64,000 nucleotides of DNA from Cognatishimia maritima (GCF_900129685.1 NZ_FQWM01000004.1:2501-66500), one strand, 5' to 3'. Shown: positions 24,916 through 35,306, counted from the stretch's first letter. Made by a program: numbers and translations. Notes: generated by a model not told the origin, from the sequence alone.

Positions 24916-26364
24916 ATGAGACGTCAGAGAAACGTAAAGATCGTGGCCACGCTCGGCCCAGCTTCAGAAACTTACGAAACAATCCGTGCATTGCACGAAG
25001 CCGGAGCGGACGTTTTTCGCCTGAACATGAGCCACGGCAGCCATGATGAGATCAAGGTCAAGCACGATATCATTCGCAAAGTTGAAGCCGAACTGGCAAG
25101 CCCCATTGCCATTCTCGCGGACCTTCAGGGCCCCAAGCTGCGCGTCGGAGTCTTTGCCAAGGACGAGGGTGAAGACCTCGTTGAAGGTGAAAAGTTCCGT
25201 ATGGACTTGGATGATGCCGCTGGAGACATCAATCGTGTGAACCTGCCGCATCCAGAGATTTTTGCAGCGCTGAAGCCCGGTGCACACTTGTTGGTTAACG
25301 ACGGCAAGATCCGCCTGCGTGTCGAAGAATGCGGTACAGATTTCGCGAACTGTATTGTTGTGACCGGTGGGCGCATTTCGAACCGCAAAGGCGTGAACGT
25401 GCCAGACGTGGTTCTTCCGCTGGCCGCGTTGTCGCCCAAAGACAAGAAAGATCTTGAGTTCGTTTGCGAACTCGGCGTCGATTGGCTGGCACTGTCCTTC
25501 GTTCAGCGCCCTGCCGACGTGCTTGAAGCCCGCGAAATGGTGCGTGGACGTGCGGCGGTTCTGTCCAAGATTGAAAAGCCAACGGCGGTTGAGAACTTTG
25601 AAGAAATCCTTGAGGTCTCTGATGGCATCATGGTTGCGCGTGGCGATCTGGGTGTTGAGCTGCCTGTGCAGAACGTGCCCCCGATCCAAAAACGCCTCGT
25701 GCGCCGCTGCCGCCGCGCCGCCAAGCCGGTGATTGTGGCAACTCAGATGCTGGAAAGCATGATCGAAAGCCCAATGCCAACCCGCGCAGAAGTCTCTGAC
25801 GTCGCAACTGCGATTTACGAAGGTGCTGACGCGATCATGTTGTCTGCGGAATCTGCGGCCGGCTCTTACCCGATTGAAGCCGTCACAACGATGAACAACG
25901 TCGCCCAAGAAGTTGAAAGCGACGACACCTACCGCGAAATTATCGAGGCCTCCCGCTCTAGCCGTGGCGAAACAGTTGCAGACGCGATTGTTTCTGCAGC
26001 ACGTGAAATTGCAGAGACCACGGAAATCAGCGCAATCTGTTGCTTTAGCCAATCAGGTACAACGGCGCTGAAAGTTGCGCGCGAACGTCCGCGTGTTCCG
26101 ATCATCGCTTTGACCAGCCGGTTGCGCACCGCGCGCCGCTTGGCCCTGACATGGGGAACCACCTGTGTGACAACAAGCGAGCTGGACCGCTTTAAGGCGG
26201 CTGTGCTTGCTGCAGTTGGAGCCGCCAAGCGCTTGGGCATGTCGAAAAGCACGGATCAGGTCGTTGTTACTGCGGGTGTCCCTTTCAACATTCCGGGCTC
26301 GACCAACATCATTCGCGTCGCGCCATGTGATGAAAGTTTGATTTCGGCCACCGATCCGGAGTAA
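24916..26364 (+). CDS. pyk: Pyruvate kinase
   Basis: A 482-residue enzyme of normal length. It begins MRRQRNVKIVATLGPAS and shows the substrate- and metal-binding segments RLNMSHGSHDE, ADLQGPKLRVG, the catalytic lysine region VLSKIEKPTAVENFEEI, and MVARGDLGVELP. It makes pyruvate and ATP from phosphoenolpyruvate and ADP. Placed alone after a divergent gene and 34 bases before a small membrane protein gene that it may be co-transcribed with. Confidence 0.97.
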   Translation: MRRQRNVKIVATLGPASETYETIRALHEAGADVFRLNMSHGSHDEIKVKHDIIRKVEAELASPIAILADLQGPKLRVGVFAKDEGEDLVEGEKFRMDLDDAAGDINRVNLPHPEIFAALKPGAHLLVNDGKIRLRVEECGTDFANCIVVTGGRISNRKGVNVPDVVLPLAALSPKDKKDLEFVCELGVDWLALSFVQRPADVLEAREMVRGRAAVLSKIEKPTAVENFEEILEVSDGIMVARGDLGVELPVQNVPPIQKRLVRRCRRAAKPVIVATQMLESMIESPMPTRAEVSDVATAIYEGADAIMLSAESAAGSYPIEAVTTMNNVAQEVESDDTYREIIEASRSSRGETVADAIVSAAREIAETTEISAICCFSQSGTTALKVARERPRVPIIALTSRLRTARRLALTWGTTCVTTSELDRFKAAVLAAVGAAKRLGMSKSTDQVVVTAGVPFNIPGSTNIIRVAPCDESLISATDPE

Positions 26365-26398
26365 TATCTGCGCATCTACCTTTCCTTCGGAGGGCAAG

Positions 26399-26623
26399 AT
26401 GAACGCGGATACTGTTTTAACGATTGGCCTTTTTCTGGCGGTTTTTTCCGTACCAGCATTATTGGCTGCCATGGCGGATGGACGCTCGACACGGGCGTCC
26501 TCGCTAAGCATTCTTCTGGCAGGCTGTGCAATTGTCTGGGCGTTTTCCACCAAGCCCGGCGGCTATGTGGCCAGCGACATACCCGCGGTGGTCATCAGGC
26601 AGATCGCAAGCCTCATAAATTAG
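26399..26623 (+). CDS. Small membrane protein of unknown function
   Basis: A 74-residue protein with two hydrophobic segments (about residues 5-26 and 34-52) separated by a short polar loop (MADGRSTRAS). It starts behind GGAGGGCAAG, 34 bases after pyk, and has coding-like base use. I do not recognise a family; similar short proteins are common after pyk in this group. Confidence 0.7.
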   Translation: MNADTVLTIGLFLAVFSVPALLAAMADGRSTRASSLSILLAGCAIVWAFSTKPGGYVASDIPAVVIRQIASLIN

Positions 26624-26738
26624 CATCGAATCCTCTTGCAGGATTGGAACTTCGGGCGTATACGGCGCCTCTATCCGCGCGTCCGGCTGAGTGGCATGCC
26701 GAGTCGCGTTTGTACCGACGACTACGAAGGAGACGGAA

Positions 26739-26939
26739 ATGCCTAAGATGAAGACCAAATCGAGCGCCAAAAAGCGCTTTAAAGTGACAGCAAGCGGCAA
26801 GGTCAAAGCAGGCCAAGCAGGTAAGCGTCACGGTATGATCAAGCGCACAAACAAATTCCTGCGCGATGCACGCGGCACGACAACTCTGTCTGCGCCAGAT
26901 GCGAAGATCGTTAAATCATACATGCCGTACGCACGCTAA
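26739..26939 (+). CDS. rpmI: 50S ribosomal protein L35
   Basis: A 66-residue basic protein beginning [20 protein letters not shown], the normal L35 form. The start at 26739 follows GAAGGAGACGGAA. Unlike in many bacteria, infC is not directly upstream. rplT follows after 13 bases. Confidence 0.97.
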   Translation: MPKMKTKSSAKKRFKVTASGKVKAGQAGKRHGMIKRTNKFLRDARGTTTLSAPDAKIVKSYMPYAR

Positions 26940-26952
26940 GGAGCTCTGAACC

Positions 26953-27318
26953 ATGTCCCGCGTTAAAGGTGGTACCGTAACCCACGCCCGTCACAAGAAA
27001 ATCGTCAAACAAGCGAAAGGCTACTACGGCCGTCGCAAGAACACCTTCAAGGTCGCGTCTCAAGCGGTCGACAAGGCAAACCAGTACGCAACCCGCGACC
27101 GTAAGAACCGCAAGCGCAATTTCCGCGCGCTGTGGATTCAACGTATCAATGCGGCTGTGCGTGCGCATGACGAAGCACTGACATATTCCAAATTCATCAA
27201 CGGCCTGAACTTGGCTGGCATCGAAGTGGACCGTAAGGTTCTGGCGGACCTCGCCGTACACGAGCCAGAAGCGTTCACAGCAATCGTTGAGCAAGCAAAA
27301 GGCGCGTTGGCTGCATAA
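26953..27318 (+). CDS. rplT: 50S ribosomal protein L20
   Basis: A 121-residue basic protein with the family core [17 protein letters not shown] and [17 protein letters not shown]20 binds 23S rRNA early in assembly and can repress its own operon in other bacteria. It is followed by an intrinsic terminator at 27345. Confidence 0.97.
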   Translation: MSRVKGGTVTHARHKKIVKQAKGYYGRRKNTFKVASQAVDKANQYATRDRKNRKRNFRALWIQRINAAVRAHDEALTYSKFINGLNLAGIEVDRKVLADLAVHEPEAFTAIVEQAKGALAA

Positions 27319-27344
27319 GCGCCACGTCGTTGCAAAGATTGAAG

Positions 27345-27370
27345 AACCCGCCTTAGTGGCGGGTTTTTTC
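27345..27370 (+). terminator. Terminator of rpmI-rplT
   Basis: AACCCGCC (27345-27352) pairs with GGCGGGTT (27358-27365) around TTAGT and runs into TTTTTTC. Confidence 0.9.
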
Positions 27371-27405
27371 TTGGCCTTGTCGCGCCGCTCAGGCACTGTG
27401 TGGGC

Positions 27406-28146
27406 ATGGCAGACATCGACGATCCCTTTCGACACCACCCAAACCTGCGGCACCTGATCAAGCCAGCTGCGCAGTCGACCATTCGCAACTTCAAACCGGG
27501 TGCCCTGCTTGAGATGATCAAGCAGCATGGTGCAAAGGACTCCGATCTGCTGACGGATGCAGAACGCGATGCCGACCGGCGCGCCGCGCTTAGGCAGCGC
27601 CCGGATGGCGCGTTGTGGGTCTTTGGCTATGGGTCGCTGATCTGGGACCCAGGCATTGACTTTGCCGAGGTGCGCCGCGCGCATGCGCCTCACTGGCAGC
27701 GCCGCTTTATCGTCAAGGATGTCTGGGGCGGGCGCGGGACAAAGGATCAGCCCGGTGTGATGGCCGCCTTGGACCAAGGCGATGGCTGCCATGGCCTGAT
27801 CTTTCGCATCACCGAAGCGGCGATTGAAAGCGAGACGCAGGTTCTTTGGAACCGCGAGCGTGTCGGGCGCGCTTACAAACCTGCCTTTATCGATGTCACA
27901 ACCGATGCCGGTCCGCTAAAGGCGCTGACCTTTGTGGTCGACCATGAGGCAGAGATCATCGACAGCGACATGACATGGGACGAACAGGTGCACTTTTGCG
28001 CTACCGGCACCGGCAGTTTTGGCACGAGTTTTGAATATGTCGAGAACCTCGTTCGGCATTTTCACACCCTAAAAATCGACGCCCCCCATGCCTGCGCCCT
28101 GCTAGAGGCCGCAAAGGCCTACCAAGCGGCACATCGCGCCTCATAG
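27406..28146 (+). CDS. ChaC-type gamma-glutamylcyclotransferase
   Basis: A 246-residue protein with the family glycine loop VFGYGSLIWDPG (about residues 69-80) and a downstream acidic region with GCHGLIFRI. ChaC proteins split glutathione to 5-oxoproline and Cys-Gly. The ATG at 27406 is preferred to the GTG two codons earlier. It is about 230 residues in most members, so the N-terminus here is slightly extended. Confidence 0.87.
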   Translation: MADIDDPFRHHPNLRHLIKPAAQSTIRNFKPGALLEMIKQHGAKDSDLLTDAERDADRRAALRQRPDGALWVFGYGSLIWDPGIDFAEVRRAHAPHWQRRFIVKDVWGGRGTKDQPGVMAALDQGDGCHGLIFRITEAAIESETQVLWNRERVGRAYKPAFIDVTTDAGPLKALTFVVDHEAEIIDSDMTWDEQVHFCATGTGSFGTSFEYVENLVRHFHTLKIDAPHACALLEAAKAYQAAHRAS

Positions 28147-28203
28147 CGGCTTGCACCCATGCTCTGATCTTTGTAGCAGGGGACAACAAGTTTGGAGGCC
28201 TCG

Positions 28204-29274
28204 ATGGACGATCTCAGAGACAAGTATATCAGCTTGATTGCCGATGCCGCGGATGAAACCGCCATCGAAGAGCTACGCGTTCAGGCAGTAGGCAAAAAGG
28301 GCGAGATCGCGCTGAAAATGCGTGAGCTTGGCAAGATGACCCCTGAGGAGCGTCAGGTCATGGGGCCCAAGCTGAACGCCCTGAAGGATGAGATCAACTC
28401 TGCGCTGTTGGCCAAGAAAGCCGCGCTGGCGGATGCGGCTTTGGACGAGCGCCTGAAAACCGAATGGCTCGATGTGACCCTGCCGGGCCGCGGGCGCCGT
28501 CAGGGCACCATTCACCCGATTTCGCAGGTCACAGAAGAAGTCACCGCGATTTTCGCCGACATGGGGTTTGCCGTGGCCGAAGGCCCGCAGATCGAGACCG
28601 ACTGGTATAACTTTGACGCGCTGAACATTCCGGGCCACCACCCGGCACGCGCGGAGATGGACACCTTCTACACCCACCGCGCCGAAGGCGATAACCGCCC
28701 GCCGCATGTGCTGCGCACGCACACCTCTCCGGTGCAGATCCGGTCGATGGAGAAACTCGGCGCGCCGATCCGCATCATCTGTCCGGGGCGCGTGTATCGT
28801 GCGGATTATGACCAGACGCACACACCGATGTTCCACCAGATCGAAGGTCTGGCGCTGGACAAAGATATCTCTATGGCGAACTTAAAGTGGGTTCTGGAAG
28901 AGTTCTTCACCGCCTTCTTCGGCACTTCTGTGAAAACCCGTTTCCGTGCCTCCCATTTCCCATTCGTGGAACCGGGCGCAGAAGTTGACATCCAGTGCAG
29001 CTGGGAAGGTGGCTCCGTAAAAGTGGGCGAGGGCGACGATTGGCTCGAAGTGCTGGGTTCCGGCATGGTGCACCCGAAGGTTCTTCAGGCGGGCGGCATT
29101 GATCCGAATGAATACCAAGGCTTTGCCTTTGGCATCGGCATCGACCGTCTGGCCATGCTGAAATACGGCATCCCAGACCTACGCGCCTTCTTTGACAGCG
29201 ACCTACGCTGGCTGCGCCACTATGGCTTTGCGTCGCTGGATCAACCGACGCTGCATGGCGGTTTGACCCGCTGA
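28204..29274 (+). CDS. pheS: Phenylalanine-tRNA ligase subunit alpha
   Basis: A 356-residue class II synthetase subunit. The coiled-coil N-terminus is followed by motif 2 ([19 protein letters not shown], then [21 protein letters not shown] in parts such as [15 protein letters not shown]) and motif 3 ([18 protein letters not shown]). The alpha subunit activates phenylalanine and joins it to tRNA-Phe in the alpha2-beta2 enzyme. The start at 28204 gives the normal N-terminus MDDLRDKYI. pheT follows after 36 bases. Confidence 0.97.
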   Translation: MDDLRDKYISLIADAADETAIEELRVQAVGKKGEIALKMRELGKMTPEERQVMGPKLNALKDEINSALLAKKAALADAALDERLKTEWLDVTLPGRGRRQGTIHPISQVTEEVTAIFADMGFAVAEGPQIETDWYNFDALNIPGHHPARAEMDTFYTHRAEGDNRPPHVLRTHTSPVQIRSMEKLGAPIRIICPGRVYRADYDQTHTPMFHQIEGLALDKDISMANLKWVLEEFFTAFFGTSVKTRFRASHFPFVEPGAEVDIQCSWEGGSVKVGEGDDWLEVLGSGMVHPKVLQAGGIDPNEYQGFAFGIGIDRLAMLKYGIPDLRAFFDSDLRWLRHYGFASLDQPTLHGGLTR

Positions 29275-29310
29275 TCGCCTTCAACCGAAATTGACTGACG
29301 GAACAGACCG

Positions 29311-31722
29311 ATGAAATTCACTCTCTCTTGGTTGAAAGATCACCTGGACACCGACGCAAGCCTTGATGATATCCTCTATGCCCTGACCGACCTTGGTCTT
29401 GAGGTTGAGGATGTTCAGAACCCGGCGGATCGCTTGAAAGAGTTTACCATCGCCAAGGTTCTGCATGCGGAAAAGCACCCGGATGCGGATAAGCTGAAGG
29501 TTTGCAATGTGCTGACCGACGAAGGCGAAAGCCAGATCGTCTGCGGCGCGCCCAACGCGCGCGAAGGCATCACGGTCGTTCTGTGTAAGCCGGGCAGCTA
29601 TATTCCCGGTCTGGATATCACCATCAAGGTGGGCAACATCCGGGGCGTTGAAAGCCATGGCATGATGGCGTCGGAACGTGAGTTGGAACTGTCTGACGAA
29701 CACAACGGCATTATCGAGCTGCCCACCGGCGAGGTCGGTGAGAAGTTCGTTGACTGGTTGGCCGCGAACGACCCATCCAAGGTTGATCCGGTGATTGAAA
29801 TCGCCATCACGCCAAACCGCCCGGATGCGCTGGGCGTGCGCGGTATTGCGCTTGATCTGGCGGCGCGTGGGTTGGGCACGATGAAGCCTGCGAAAACAGC
29901 AGATGTGGCCGGCACATTCGATAGCCCGATTGGCATCACGATTGACGCCGATACACGCGAAAATGGGTGCCACGTCTTTGCGGGTCGTCTGATCAAAGGC
30001 GTCAAAAACGGTCCGTCACCCGAATGGCTGCAAACGCGTTTGAAAGCCATCGGCCTGCGCCCGATATCTGCTTTGGTAGATATTACGAACTTCTTCACCT
30101 ACGACCGCAACCGCCCGCTGCACGTCTTTGACGCCGACAAAGTCAGAGGCAACCTGCGGGTGCATCGCGCCGAGGGGGGTGAGACGCTCGTTGGCTTGGA
30201 TGAGAAAGAATACACCTTTTCGGCGGGGCAGGTTGTCATCTCTGACGATGACGGTATCGAAAGCATCGGTGGCATCATGGGTGGTCTGTCGACAGGCTGC
30301 ACCGAGGAAACGACCAACGTCTTCCTAGAAGCCGCTGTTTGGGATCACATTCAGATCGCGACCACGGGGCGTGCGCTGAAAATCAACTCCGACGCGCGCT
30401 ATCGCAACGAGCGGGGCATCGACCCGGCGTTCAACATGGAAGCGCTTGATCTGGCGACCGCGATGATCATGGAGCTTTGCGGCGGGGAGCCATCAAACGT
30501 GGTCGTCGCGGGTGAAGTGCCTGACGTCAGCCGCGCTTATAAGCTGGATACAGACCGCGTGCAGTCTTTGGTTGGTATGGAAATCCCAGCCGAGCAGCAA
30601 CGCGCGACGCTGGAGGCGCTGGGTTTTGTGCTGGAAGGTGATATGGCGCATGTGCCGTCTTGGCGTCCTGATGTGATGGGTGAGGCCGATCTGGTCGAAG
30701 AAGTTGCGCGGATTGCGTCGCTGACGAAGCTGGAAGGCAAACCCATGCCACGCGCGACCGCTGGTGTACCGCAGCCGATCCTGACGCCGCTGCAAAAGCG
30801 CGAGCAGATTGGCCGCCGGACCACGGCAGCTTTGGGCTACAACGAATGCGTCACCTATTCCTTCATAGACAAAAAAGCGGCGACGCTTTTCGGTGGTGGC
30901 GATGACGCGACAATGCTGGAGAACCCGATTTCCAGCGAGATGAGCCATATGCGCCCTGATCTGTTGCCGGGCCTCTTGCAAGCGGCTGCGCGCAATCAGG
31001 CGCGTGGGTTCATGGATATGGCCCTGTTCGAAGCGGGCGCAGCCTTCCAAGGCGGCGAACCCGGTGAGCAGCATCTGCAGATCGCAGGTCTTTTGGTTGG
31101 CCGTACGGTTGGCAAGGATGTGCATGGCGAAAGCCGTGGCGTTGATTTGTTTGATGCAAAGGCCGATGCCGAAGCGGTTCTGGCGGCATTGGGCGCGCCT
31201 GCCAAAATGCAGATCCTGCGCGGCGGGGAGGCTTGGTGGCATCCGGGCCGTCATGGCCGTATTTGCCTTGGCCCTAAGAAAACCCTTGCCGTCTTTGGCG
31301 AAGTGCACCCAAAAACCCTTGAGGCGCTGGACGTCAAAGGTCCTGCCGTGGCCTTCACGATCTATCCCGAAGAAATCCCCATGCCGCGCAATACTTCTGC
31401 CACACGTCCAGCATTGGAACTGCGCGATTTGCAGGCCGTGGAACGTGACTTTGCCTTTGTTGTGGACCGCGATGTCGAAGCGCTGACACTGGTTAACGCA
31501 GCGGCTGGCGCAGATAAGACTTTGATCGAAGACGTGCGTGTCTTTGACGAGTTCAAAGGCGAAAAGGCAGAGGCACAGATGGGCGAAGGCAAAAAGTCGA
31601 TCGCTGTGACCGTGCGTCTGCAGCCGACCGATAAAACGCTGAAAGAAAAAGATATCGAGGCCGTGGCGGCCAAGATAATCGATAAGGTCAGCAAAGCGAC
31701 CGGCGGCAGCCTGCGCGGCTAA
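29311..31722 (+). CDS. pheT: Phenylalanine-tRNA ligase subunit beta
   Basis: An 803-residue subunit with the usual order: N-terminal tRNA-binding domain (KVLHAEKHPDADKLKVC), B3/B4 editing domain (AITPNRPDALGVRGIA, RPLHVFDADKV), B5 and the C-terminal anticodon-binding ferredoxin-like domain (LQAVERDFAFVVDRDV). Length is typical. It edits misformed Tyr-tRNA-Phe and holds the tRNA. It is co-transcribed with pheS. Confidence 0.97.
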   Translation: MKFTLSWLKDHLDTDASLDDILYALTDLGLEVEDVQNPADRLKEFTIAKVLHAEKHPDADKLKVCNVLTDEGESQIVCGAPNAREGITVVLCKPGSYIPGLDITIKVGNIRGVESHGMMASERELELSDEHNGIIELPTGEVGEKFVDWLAANDPSKVDPVIEIAITPNRPDALGVRGIALDLAARGLGTMKPAKTADVAGTFDSPIGITIDADTRENGCHVFAGRLIKGVKNGPSPEWLQTRLKAIGLRPISALVDITNFFTYDRNRPLHVFDADKVRGNLRVHRAEGGETLVGLDEKEYTFSAGQVVISDDDGIESIGGIMGGLSTGCTEETTNVFLEAAVWDHIQIATTGRALKINSDARYRNERGIDPAFNMEALDLATAMIMELCGGEPSNVVVAGEVPDVSRAYKLDTDRVQSLVGMEIPAEQQRATLEALGFVLEGDMAHVPSWRPDVMGEADLVEEVARIASLTKLEGKPMPRATAGVPQPILTPLQKREQIGRRTTAALGYNECVTYSFIDKKAATLFGGGDDATMLENPISSEMSHMRPDLLPGLLQAAARNQARGFMDMALFEAGAAFQGGEPGEQHLQIAGLLVGRTVGKDVHGESRGVDLFDAKADAEAVLAALGAPAKMQILRGGEAWWHPGRHGRICLGPKKTLAVFGEVHPKTLEALDVKGPAVAFTIYPEEIPMPRNTSATRPALELRDLQAVERDFAFVVDRDVEALTLVNAAAGADKTLIEDVRVFDEFKGEKAEAQMGEGKKSIAVTVRLQPTDKTLKEKDIEAVAAKIIDKVSKATGGSLRG

Positions 31723-31753
31723 AACGCTTTGGGCCTCGGTTTTGCGACCGGGG

Positions 31754-32647
31754 CTACTTAATGCCTTTCAGGTTCTCGGCAAGATGATCAAACACCAGTC
31801 GGATTTTTCGGCTGGTGTGCAATTCGCGATGGGTGACCAGCCAAATTGGAAAGACGATAGGGGCCATATCTGGCAATAGCCGCACCATGCCGGGGGTCTT
31901 GCGCGCAACATGGTCTCCCATCACGGCGATACCAAAGCCTTCACGGCAGAATTCCCACGCCACCAGCCCATTTTCTGAACCGACACGGAAATTGTCCTTG
32001 GTCAGTTTCAGGCCCAAAGGTTCAAAGAAACCCAGCATTTCAGCCGCGTCACCGAATGAGATGAAATCATGTTCGGACATATCAGCGATGGTGGATGGTG
32101 TGCCACGTCGCTGCAAATAGCTTTCGCTTGCGTAGAAATTCGCCTCGGGTTCGGCCACAAGCCGGGCGATCAAATCCGGCTGTTCCGGGCGTACATGCCG
32201 CAGGGCGATATCCGCTTCTCGGCGCATAAGATCCCGTATGTCGTTCGCGGCGACGACGTCGATCCCGAGGTCAGGGGCGATGTCGCGCAGGGGCTTCAAA
32301 ATTGGAGGCAGCATATAGGCTGAAAAGATGTCAGCAGCAGTGATTCTGACCTCACCAGCGATGGACTGGGACTGCCCCGTAGCCGCCAAAGAAATCCGGT
32401 CCACGGCCGACCCCATTGCGCGCGTATGTTCGAGCATTTCAAGCCCGGTCTGTGTGAGCTCGAGCGAGCGCCCAACCCGTTCAAAAAGCATCACGCCCAG
32501 TTCATCCTCAAGCGCAGCAACCTGACGACTGAGGGTTGGTTGCGTTAATCCCAAGGCGCGGGCTGCTGCGCTGAGCGATCCGTGTTCAGCCGTCGCCATA
32601 AAGGCGCGGATGTGATTCCAATCGGGTTGTCGAAATGTCGAGTTCAT
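31754..32647 (-). CDS. LysR family transcriptional regulator
   Basis: A 297-residue regulator. The winged helix is at residues 8-65 (FMATAEHGSLSAAARALGLTQPTLSRQVAALE in parts, e.g. SLSAAARALGLTQPTLSRQ) and a periplasmic-binding-like effector domain follows. It is divergent from the methyltransferase gene at 32764. The 116-base gap is AT-rich and probably holds both promoters, but no clear T-N11-A site could be singled out. Confidence 0.9.
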   Translation of the reverse strand: MNSTFRQPDWNHIRAFMATAEHGSLSAAARALGLTQPTLSRQVAALEDELGVMLFERVGRSLELTQTGLEMLEHTRAMGSAVDRISLAATGQSQSIAGEVRITAADIFSAYMLPPILKPLRDIAPDLGIDVVAANDIRDLMRREADIALRHVRPEQPDLIARLVAEPEANFYASESYLQRRGTPSTIADMSEHDFISFGDAAEMLGFFEPLGLKLTKDNFRVGSENGLVAWEFCREGFGIAVMGDHVARKTPGMVRLLPDMAPIVFPIWLVTHRELHTSRKIRLVFDHLAENLKGIK

Positions 32648-32763
32648 GCATTCTTGTATAAGCGAAGTTCAAATTTCGGCAATTCCTTAATTTTTGCATA
32701 TCCGTCATTCTGCCCATGACCAGAGAGTCGGCGTGCGTTGCTGGGCTCTCGCTGAGGAAAACG

Positions 32764-33399
32764 ATGATGATGAATGCAGAAAAATTTTGGGATGGTGTCG
32801 CGCCGAAATACGCGAAATCCCCGATCAAGAACCAAGCGGGTTTTGAGCAGACGTTGAACCGGACGCGCGGCTATCTGAAACCGGACGATCGCGTTCTAGA
32901 GATTGGCGCCGGAACCGGATCGACCGCGTTGTTGCTGGCAGATAGCGTCGCTGAAATTGTTGCAACTGACATTTCTGACAAGATGCTGGAGGTCGGGCGC
33001 GCGCGGGCTTGGGAACAATGCATAAATAATGTCACTTTCCAACAAAGGGACGCGGGTGACTTGCCTGACGGACCGTTTGACGTGGTGCTGGCGCATAATA
33101 TTCTGCATCTGGTCGAAGACTTGCCCGCCGTTTTGAATGCCGTCTATGCGACGTTGAAACCCGGCGGCCTATTCATCTCGAAAACATTTGTCAAACCGAC
33201 GCGCGGTCTGCAGCTTGAATATCGTGTAATGCGATTGGCGCTGCCCCTGATGCAAAGATTCGGAAAAGCGCCTTTCGTGAGCATGTTTCAAGCGCCAGAT
33301 TTTGATGCAGAGATCAAGCGCGCTGGCTTTGAGATTCTCGAAGCAGGTCATTTCCCCGATACTGAGACACGTCGCTACATTGTCGCGCGCAAGCGCTAA
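32764..33399 (+). CDS. Class I SAM-dependent methyltransferase
   Basis: A 211-residue protein with the SAM-binding motif I VLEIGAGTGSTALLLA (about residues 46-61), the acidic ATDIS after strand 2, and the post-motif segment DVVLAHNILHLVEDL. It looks like a small-molecule methyltransferase of the UbiE/ArsM-like group. The ATG at 32764 begins a run of three ATG codons; the nearest good start is the last two. Substrate unknown. It is divergent from the LysR-type gene, which may control it. Confidence 0.87.
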   Translation: MMMNAEKFWDGVAPKYAKSPIKNQAGFEQTLNRTRGYLKPDDRVLEIGAGTGSTALLLADSVAEIVATDISDKMLEVGRARAWEQCINNVTFQQRDAGDLPDGPFDVVLAHNILHLVEDLPAVLNAVYATLKPGGLFISKTFVKPTRGLQLEYRVMRLALPLMQRFGKAPFVSMFQAPDFDAEIKRAGFEILEAGHFPDTETRRYIVARKR

Positions 33400-33483
33400 T
33401 GCGCGCGTCAATGATATGGCCGTATTGGGTGGACGCTCGCCTTCGTTCTGGCAATAGTGCGCCTGAACCGAAGGAGAGAAGCG

Positions 33484-33933
33484 ATGACATTAAAGGTCTA
33501 TTTGTCCGGCGAAATTCACACTGACTGGCGCGAACAAATCATTGAAGGTGCCGCAGGTCTGGACGTGGTCTTTGACGCGCCAGTGACCGATCACGATGCC
33601 AGCGACGATTGTGGCGTTCGCATTCTGGGTGCCGAAGATCAAAAGTTCTGGCACGACCACAAGGGTGCAAATCTGAACGCCATCCGCACCCGCAAAGCAA
33701 TTGCGGATTCCGACGTCGTTGTCGTGCGCTTTGGTGAGAAATACAAACAGTGGAACGCGGCTTTTGACGCGGGCTATGCCGCGGCACTCGGCAAATCCCT
33801 GATTGTTCTGCACAGCGCCGATCATCAACATGCGTTGAAAGAAGTCGATGCTGCCGCGCTTGCCGTTGCTGAGACACCACAGCAGGTTGTGCAGATGCTG
33901 CGCTACGTACTGACTGGAAGTTTGCCGTCTTAA
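33484..33933 (+). CDS. YtoQ family protein
   Basis: A 149-residue protein matching the YtoQ family: KVYLSGEIHTDWREQI at the start, DDCGVRILG, and a nucleoside 2-deoxyribosyltransferase-like fold suggested by VVVVRFGEKYKQWNAAFDAGYAAALGKSLI (read in parts such as QWNAAFDAGYAAALGK). Its function is not established. The ATG at 33484 follows GAAGGAGAGAAGCG. Confidence 0.85.
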   Translation: MTLKVYLSGEIHTDWREQIIEGAAGLDVVFDAPVTDHDASDDCGVRILGAEDQKFWHDHKGANLNAIRTRKAIADSDVVVVRFGEKYKQWNAAFDAGYAAALGKSLIVLHSADHQHALKEVDAAALAVAETPQQVVQMLRYVLTGSLPS

Positions 33934-33939
33934 AGATTG

Positions 33940-33974
33940 GGCCACATCGCAGCTTATTGCCCCGCGATGTGGCC
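33940..33974. terminator. Bidirectional hairpin between convergent genes
   Basis: GGCCACATCGC (33940-33950) pairs perfectly with GCGATGTGGCC (33964-33974) between the ytoQ-type and GST genes. The 11-bp stem has no strong T-run. Confidence 0.6.
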
Positions 33975-33981
33975 GAATTGG

Positions 33982-34695
33982 TTACCGATCTGCGGGGCGT
34001 GCTATGGGCACGTCACTTCCAATTTGTACCGACGGGCGCTGATTGAAACGTTCTACATAGTCAAGAATATTGGGCAGGCCTGACAGTCCCAGCATTTCTT
34101 CTGCTCCGAGGAAACTGAGCGCCTTGATCCAAGGCGCAATGGCAATGTCAGCGATGGAAAAGAACAACCCGGCAATCCAGTCTTGCCCATCCAACTGTTT
34201 CTCAATCACGGCCAGAATGCGCTTCGCCTCGTTGATATAACGCTCTCGGGGGCGGGGGTCTTCGATCTCGGTCCCTGCGAACTTTACGAAAAATCCTAGC
34301 TGCCCAAACATCGGGCCAACGCCGCCCATCTGGAACATCAGCCATTGGGTCACATGCGCCTTGTCCGCAGCGGTTTCGCCTATAAGTTTGCCGGTCTTCT
34401 CGGCAAGATAAAGCAGGATCGCGCCGCTTTCAAAAAGTGCCAAGGGCGCGCCATCAGGCCCATTGGGGTCAATGATGGCCGGGATTTTGTTGTTGGGATT
34501 GAGGCTAAGGAACTCTGCGCTTTTCACGTCTGAGTCCGCCAAGGTCACCAGATGCGCCTCATAGGGGATTCCCAGTTCCTCAAGCGCGATTGAAATCTTC
34601 ACGCCATTTGGCGTTGGGTAGCTATAAAGCTGCAGCACCTCCGGTTGGGTTGCGGGCCATCGTTGGGTGATGGGGAAGCTTGGCATATGGGTCAT
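33982..34695 (-). CDS. Glutathione S-transferase family protein
   Basis: A 237-residue protein. The thioredoxin-like N-terminal domain reads LYSYPTPNGVKISIALEELGI, with NPNNKIPAIIDPNG and FESGAILLYLAEKTGKL, as in the YfcG/YghU disulfide-bond oxidoreductase group. The C-terminal helical domain follows. The ATG at 34695 begins behind AGGACGGTC; the frame continues to 34737 but that part is not conserved. It is divergent from mscL. Confidence 0.88.
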   Translation of the reverse strand: MTHMPSFPITQRWPATQPEVLQLYSYPTPNGVKISIALEELGIPYEAHLVTLADSDVKSAEFLSLNPNNKIPAIIDPNGPDGAPLALFESGAILLYLAEKTGKLIGETAADKAHVTQWLMFQMGGVGPMFGQLGFFVKFAGTEIEDPRPRERYINEAKRILAVIEKQLDGQDWIAGLFFSIADIAIAPWIKALSFLGAEEMLGLSGLPNILDYVERFNQRPSVQIGSDVPIARPADR

Positions 34696-34834
34696 GAGAC
34701 CGTCCTTTCTGTTACGGAATAGATATGAAGTGGGCACCCACTGCTTGAGTGGGCTTTGCGTGCGGAAATCTGCGCGTTACTGTGCAGCGGCGCAGAGTGT
34801 TTGCGCAGCGTAAACGGGACAAGAGGGGACAATC

Positions 34835-35266
34835 GTGTTTCAGGAATTCAAAGCATTCATTGCCAAGGGCAACGTCATGGATATGGCCGTTGGTATCATC
34901 GTCGGGGCGGCCTTTACCGCTATTGTGAAATCCATGGTGGACGATTTGATCAATCCCATCATCGGGCTTTTCACCGGTGGGATCGACTTTACCAACAGCT
35001 ACATGGTTCTGTCGGGAGACGTGCCTGAGGACGCCACCCTGGACGCCGCGCGCGAAGCCGGTGCCGCCGTCTTTGCGCATGGGGCCTTTATTATGGCTGT
35101 GATCAACTTTTTGATGATCGCATTTGTGGTTTTCATGTTGGTGCGCTACGTCAACAAAGTGAAAGACGCGGCCGTCGCAAAGGAAGAAACTCCAGCCGAA
35201 GAAGCGCCTGCGGGGCCAACTGAACTGGACGTCTTGCTTGAAATTCGCGATGCGTTGAAAAAATAA
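34835..35266 (+). CDS. mscL: Large-conductance mechanosensitive channel
   Basis: A 143-residue membrane protein with GTG start behind AAGAGGGGACAATC. It begins [26 protein letters not shown], has two membrane segments (about 15-40 and 85-110), and a charged C-terminal bundle. The channel opens under high membrane tension to release solutes on osmotic downshock. A terminator follows, then a MscS-type gene. Confidence 0.96.
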   Translation: MFQEFKAFIAKGNVMDMAVGIIVGAAFTAIVKSMVDDLINPIIGLFTGGIDFTNSYMVLSGDVPEDATLDAAREAGAAVFAHGAFIMAVINFLMIAFVVFMLVRYVNKVKDAAVAKEETPAEEAPAGPTELDVLLEIRDALKK

Positions 35267-35306
35267 TGGCGCAGGCGCAATTGCTGCGCTTGGAACGAAC
35301 ACCATA